From contig UQZM01000073.1 in the NCBI GenBank assembly GCA_900545615.1, forward strand, positions 1 to 7,725: DNA of 7,725 bases, given 5' to 3'. Below the pieces are notes generated by a model. The model searched no databases. It was not told where the DNA came from and was given only the letters and a program-made list of their open reading frames with translations. The stretch comes from an uncultured Collinsella sp. GTDB lineage: Bacteria; Actinomycetota; Coriobacteriia; Coriobacteriales; Coriobacteriaceae. Position 1 is the first letter of the stretch; every line of letters starts with the position of its first letter. A program made the translations under genes and the position numbers. Shown in pieces: positions 4,635-7,725 of this stretch.

Positions 4635-5744
4635 TTACGCTGGCTTGAGCCCAAAGCACGCTCGGAGCGTATTCAGCAGAGCATCTTGCCTCTTTCGACG
4701 AGCCTCTACGCGATTCTGATATCGCTTACCCATACGCTGGTGGATGCGCCATGCGAGCGCTTCCATCGCTTCCATGTCGCGGAGCATTTCGTTGTTGACC
4801 GTCGCGACCTCGATTCCCATAGTAATCAAGCCCGTGTTGCGTTTTTCATCATGGATACGTCCCCTCCGGGAGGAATGACCCAGCTCACCGTTGTATTCCA
4901 GGTCAAACCGGGCTGCTTCCTGATACGCATCGCAAACTGCATGCGGCATCCCCGAGATTGCCTGCGCGCGGTCATCGAACTCAATCTTGTAGTCGGTCTT
5001 AAAGGGACCACAGGCAAATCCGCCATAGGAAAACGGAAGCGAAAACAGGGCGAGCATGATGCACTCCATGGGTGAGCGCAGGTTTTCCGAAAGATAGGGA
5101 CACAGACGCTGCAGCTGCTTGGCTGCGTTCCCCTTGCATACCGCGAGGTAATCTGCCAGACGATCGGGCGTCAGCACCGGCTCAACCTCAAAGTAGCCCA
5201 CATCTGCTGGCTGGTCCTTGTCCTTTGCAAGTCTATTCGCAACAGGCGAGGTGTAGGGAGGCAGATACTTCCCGCGATCGCTCAGTGAAATCTTGGAACA
5301 CAGTTCCTGGGCCAGGGCAAACCCCTGGATACAGCCGACCTCGCGGGCGACGGCAACACAAAGGGCCTCGGGAGATAGGCTGTACACCCCCGGTTCTACC
5401 TCTAAAATCGAGCCGGCGGGCAACCCGGAACACACGGACCAGCCCACGTCAGGCATGCGGCGGCGCTGCGCCGCAGATCCCACCAGCAAGCACAGATCTT
5501 CTTGCACCTCGCCGCTTGCGGCCCCAATCCGCACCAAGTCGGGAAGATAGATGTCCTCGGTCGAGGGCGACGACGTGCGCAGCACACGGCGCTCTTCATC
5601 GGGATTAAGGTCCTTCCAGCTGATATAGCCCATCTGCCGGCGCTCGGCGCGCATCATGCGCAGCGCTGAAGCACCTGTTAGGATTACGGAAGCCGCCAGC
5701 TGTTCGCCTGTCGGCTCGTTGCGTCGCTCAATCTTCACTGCCAC
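4635..5744 (-). CDS. AbiEi-like protein with Vsr/DUF559-type PD-(D/E)XK nuclease region
   Basis: The 369-residue protein is cytoplasmic, with no signal or membrane segment. Residues 100-135 (GWSVCSGLPAGS, GVYSLSPEALCV) resemble the AbiEi-type antitoxin pattern of an H/S-V-CS-LP-G segment followed by a SPE box. Residues 224-250 (SPMECIMLALFSLPFSYGGF) form a conserved-looking helix and loop. Residues 280-322 resemble the Vsr/DUF559 fold: FDLEYNG with D281 and E283, H290, D299, R302, then GLITMGIEV and a basic helical end (R350-R353). These are plausible catalytic and DNA-binding positions, but activity is not shown. The GTG at 5744 has AGGGG seven bases upstream and lies 10 nt after the comF stop, so the two genes are probably one operon. 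The frame is open further up into comF, but that part is comF read in another frame. No abortive-infection toxin gene (abiEii) is adjacent. Assignment is from remembered family patterns; function is unknown. Confidence 0.65.
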   Translation of the reverse strand: MAVKIERRNEPTGEQLAASVILTGASALRMMRAERRQMGYISWKDLNPDEERRVLRTSSPSTEDIYLPDLVRIGAASGEVQEDLCLLVGSAAQRRRMPDVGWSVCSGLPAGSILEVEPGVYSLSPEALCVAVAREVGCIQGFALAQELCSKISLSDRGKYLPPYTSPVANRLAKDKDQPADVGYFEVEPVLTPDRLADYLAVCKGNAAKQLQRLCPYLSENLRSPMECIMLALFSLPFSYGGFACGPFKTDYKIEFDDRAQAISGMPHAVCDAYQEAARFDLEYNGELGHSSRRGRIHDEKRNTGLITMGIEVATVNNEMLRDMEAMEALAWRIHQRMGKRYQNRVEARRKRQDALLNTLRACFGLKPA

Positions 5745-5754
5745 AAAACCACCC

Positions 5755-6561
5755 CTACCAAACACGTGCGATAGCAAGGCCATCGACTGCCGCAGCGCCG
5801 GCACGCTTGAGCTCCGCCGAGGCTGCTGCCATGGTCGCGCCCGTGGTAATGACATCATCGATAAGCAGCAGGCGGCGGCCGTGCACGTCCTCAACCGTCT
5901 CGTACATGCCTTGGGCACGCTCGCGACGCTCCTCACGACCGAGTTCGCGCTGGTCGCTATGCCCGTACTTGACGAGGGCATCGAGCAGGGGGACACCCGA
6001 CAGCTCGCAAAATGGGCGCGCAATGGCCTCCATATGATCAAAGCCACGCCGCCGAAACGCTGCCGCCGTCGCAGGCACAAACACCACCGCATCCGCACCG
6101 GACAGCACACCTCCTAAGCGTTCGGGCGCTACGACCTGGGCATGCAGGGCGGTGTCGTAAAGCAGCTCCGCCAGATACGGCGCCAGGCGTCGCTCGCCCG
6201 CGTCCTTGTACGCTTTAATGATGCGCGGCAGCGGATGCGCATAGACGGAGCACGCCAGGCAGCGGTCGAGCGCCTCCGCCATTGCCGAGGACGTGCCCTC
6301 GACCGAACACTCAGTGCACAGCAAATCCCCAAACGGGGCGCCGCATCGGGTACAGCTATGACGTGGGTCGATGAGCGTGAGCGCGGCCAGGCAGTCTTGG
6401 CAAATAAGCGCACCGGCGCGCTCGCAGCTGGCACATCGTGTTGGCGACAATACCTCGAGTGCCTCGCGTGCCGCCCGCTCGGCAAACGGCAGCAATTCGT
6501 CCGCAAACGGTAGGGCGCCGGCACCCTGCAGACGGCTCAATTTTTTCAGATGGCTCTTCAA
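5755..6561 (-). CDS. comF: ComF family protein (phosphoribosyltransferase-like, DNA-uptake associated)
   Basis: This 268-residue cytoplasmic protein has the ComF/ComFC architecture. An N-terminal zinc-ribbon region has cysteines C43, C46, C54, C57 and C70, C73, C82, C85. It is followed by the KAYKDAGERRLAPYLAELL segment (116-134), VPATAAAFRRRGFDH (162-176) and the PRPP-loop motif LLLIDDVITTGAT (231-243). ComF proteins are needed for transport of transforming DNA across the membrane in competent bacteria, but comF is also kept in lineages with no known competence. The start is the TTG at 6561: GGGAGG stands eight bases upstream and no ATG or GTG occurs before the zinc motif. That Shine-Dalgarno lies in the hairpin at 6565-6600. 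The next gene follows after 10 nt. Confidence 0.93.
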   Translation of the reverse strand: MKSHLKKLSRLQGAGALPFADELLPFAERAAREALEVLSPTRCASCERAGALICQDCLAALTLIDPRHSCTRCGAPFGDLLCTECSVEGTSSAMAEALDRCLACSVYAHPLPRIIKAYKDAGERRLAPYLAELLYDTALHAQVVAPERLGGVLSGADAVVFVPATAAAFRRRGFDHMEAIARPFCELSGVPLLDALVKYGHSDQRELGREERRERAQGMYETVEDVHGRRLLLIDDVITTGATMAAASAELKRAGAAAVDGLAIARVW

Positions 6562-6564
6562 GAC

Positions 6565-6600
6565 ACAACCCTCCCTACGCTCGATCGCAGGGAGGGTTGT
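6565..6600 (-). promoter_or_regulatory. 12-bp hairpin containing the comF Shine-Dalgarno
   Basis: On the minus strand ACAACCCTCCCT (6600-6589) pairs perfectly with AGGGAGGGTTGT (6576-6565) around a 12-base loop that can pair further. The GGGAGG in the 3' arm is the only ribosome binding site for the TTG start at 6561. The 3' side continues GTCTTG rather than a T-run. It may act as a weak terminator of the PSP1 gene, a translational lock on comF, or both. Confidence 0.65.
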
Positions 6601-6663
6601 TGATCCAGCGCTATGGTACCCCGACGCGTTTGGGGTCAGGCAGGTTAAATCCGTTTGCGGGCG

Positions 6664-7725
6664 CTATTCGCCGGTGGGCGGTTGCGGTGCGGACGAGTTT
6701 TGGATCGAGCCCTCGCCACCATCTTGACGCGGCTTGCGGGAACGACGACGGCGACGGCGCTTCTGGCCCTGGTCGGCCGAACCCTCGCCACCACGATCTT
6801 CGCGCGACTCGCGTTCGTCGCGAGCAGCGCCGCGCGCGGCCTTGGCAGCCGCCCCTCCGCCATCTCCAGGGCGACGGCGCGTGACCTTGACCTCGCCATC
6901 CGAGACCTGATCGGCCACGGAGGGCACCGAGGGCTTTTGCTGCGTGCCCGAGGAATGGCGACGACGCGGACGCGGGGCGCGCTCGTCATCGTTGCGCTGC
7001 TTGCCACCCTTGTCGGCAGGCGTATCGGAACCCGAACCACCCTTGGGGGCGGCACCGGCTTCGCGAGCGGCTGCGGCGCGGAAGGCGTCCTCGCGCTCCT
7101 CGCTCGACAAATGGCGGCGGCGACGGCGCGTGGGATTCATGCCACCGCCGCGGTTTTGCTGCTGAGCCTCACGCTCGCGGGGAGAATTCTTGCCTGCGGG
7201 AGCGGCCTCGCCGGCATCGCCCGAACCCGAGCGCTTGCGGCGACGACGTCCACCGGCAGCCTCCTCGGCCTCGGGCGCCTCGGCCTTGCCGCGACCCTTA
7301 CCGCGGCCGCGACCCTCGCCCTGGCTCTGACCGGCACGGGTATCGGCGTCCGCATCGCGACGGCGGCGCTTGGGCATCGTCGTCCCCGCCAGACGGTCGG
7401 CGCTCGACAGGCCATCGCCCACGTCAACGCCGTTCTCGCGGTCGAGCTCCATAAGCGCCAGGCGCATCTCGGGCGACTCGATACGCTCGAGCACATCGCG
7501 CGTCACGCAGTCGGGGCGGCAGTTGCAGCCCTGCTCGGCGGCCTTCTTTTTGCAGCCCTCAGAGCAGGTCATGTCGGCCAGGTTGACCTTAAAGACTTTG
7601 CCGTTCTCCAGGCGCAACACCAGCTGCTCACGCGGCGTGTCATATTCCTGAATGCGCGCCTTGCCAAGCGGCGTATCGATAAGCGTCTTCTTTTTGGGCG
7701 CGCGGCTCTTAAAGTCCTTGTACGC
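6664..7725 (-). CDS. PSP1/RicT-like protein, 3' part, with cysteine cluster and long basic tail
   Basis: Only the last 353 residues are in the window, and the gene begins beyond the right edge. Visible residues 2-52 (YKDFKSRAPKKK, then TPLGKARIQEYD and VLRLENGKVFKVNLADM) resemble the end of the PSP1 domain, where a Y-rich segment, a basic P-K stretch and a TPxGxAxV strand are typical. In Bacillus the PSP1 protein RicT (YaaT) acts in an Fe-S-binding complex with RicA and RicF that assists RNase Y. Five cysteines follow at 54, 58, 67, 69 and 73, spaced to bind a metal or Fe-S cluster. From residue 117 to the end (237 residues) the protein is low-complexity, with runs such as KRRRR, GRRRRKRSGSG and QKRRRRRRSRK, likely disordered and RNA-binding. 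The stop is TAG at 6664-6666. comF follows 102 nt later, probably in the same transcript. The family call is moderately sure; the tail's role is inferred. Confidence 0.7.
   Translation of the reverse strand, partial: AYKDFKSRAPKKKTLIDTPLGKARIQEYDTPREQLVLRLENGKVFKVNLADMTCSEGCKKKAAEQGCNCRPDCVTRDVLERIESPEMRLALMELDRENGVDVGDGLSSADRLAGTTMPKRRRRDADADTRAGQSQGEGRGRGKGRGKAEAPEAEEAAGGRRRRKRSGSGDAGEAAPAGKNSPREREAQQQNRGGGMNPTRRRRRHLSSEEREDAFRAAAAREAGAAPKGGSGSDTPADKGGKQRNDDERAPRPRRRHSSGTQQKPSVPSVADQVSDGEVKVTRRRPGDGGGAAAKAARGAARDERESREDRGGEGSADQGQKRRRRRRSRKPRQDGGEGSIQNSSAPQPPTGE

Noticed and set aside
5745..6110. 491-residue version of the nuclease-like protein starting at 6110
   Set aside because: The first 122 codons are comF read in another frame; the GTG at 5744 has a suitable ribosome binding site just after the comF stop.

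Overview
The window is a high-GC bacterial chromosome segment in which every gene I can support lies on the minus strand. Transcription therefore runs from right (7725) to left (1). The GC-rich codons, the DegV, long-HPF, ComF and PSP1 gene set, and an AbiEi/Vsr-like protein of a style I associate with Coriobacteriia suggest an anaerobic gut actinomycete such as Collinsella or a relative. That assignment is an inference from protein style, not from a marker gene.

Layout in the direction of transcription. (1) 7725-6664: 3' part of a PSP1/RicT-like gene with a five-cysteine cluster and a very long basic, disordered tail. (2) A 12-bp hairpin at 6565-6600 whose 3' arm carries the Shine-Dalgarno of the next gene. 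(3) 6561-5755: comF, with a TTG start. (4) 5744-4635: a gene 10 nt downstream of comF encoding a 369-residue protein with a Vsr/DUF559-like nuclease region near its C-terminus. (5) 4600-4334: a gene-free block holding a 219-bp element bounded by 49-bp inverted repeats (42 of 49 matching), two GGCGCC-centred palindromes and a perfect 13-bp GC-rich hairpin. (6) A promoter with a perfect TATAAT at 4233-4261, then a leader of about 340 nt with several hairpins. (7) 3883-2891: a solute-binding-type lipoprotein, with a rho-independent terminator at 2791-2824. (8) 2573-1989: long-form hpf, with a terminator at 1928-1959. (9) 1909-956: a DegV-family protein whose ribosome binding site lies almost against that terminator. 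(10) 857 to the left edge: a beta-hydroxyacid dehydrogenase of the 2-hydroxy-3-oxopropionate reductase type, truncated by the window.

How the genes fit together. comF and the nuclease-like gene look co-transcribed. The lipoprotein has its own promoter and terminator. hpf has its own terminator, and degV probably depends on read-through or on a promoter I could not recognise. comF and hpf are close neighbours ahead of secA in several Gram-positive lineages. Here the nuclease-like gene, the inverted-repeat element and the lipoprotein separate them, and degV follows hpf, so the stretch from 5744 to 2574 looks like accessory material in an otherwise housekeeping neighbourhood.

The strongest unexplained signals are the inverted-repeat element at 4382-4600, the long leader at 3884-4226, the comF hairpin, and the cysteine cluster plus basic tail of the PSP1 protein. 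No rRNA, tRNA, CRISPR array, transposase or integrase gene is visible.
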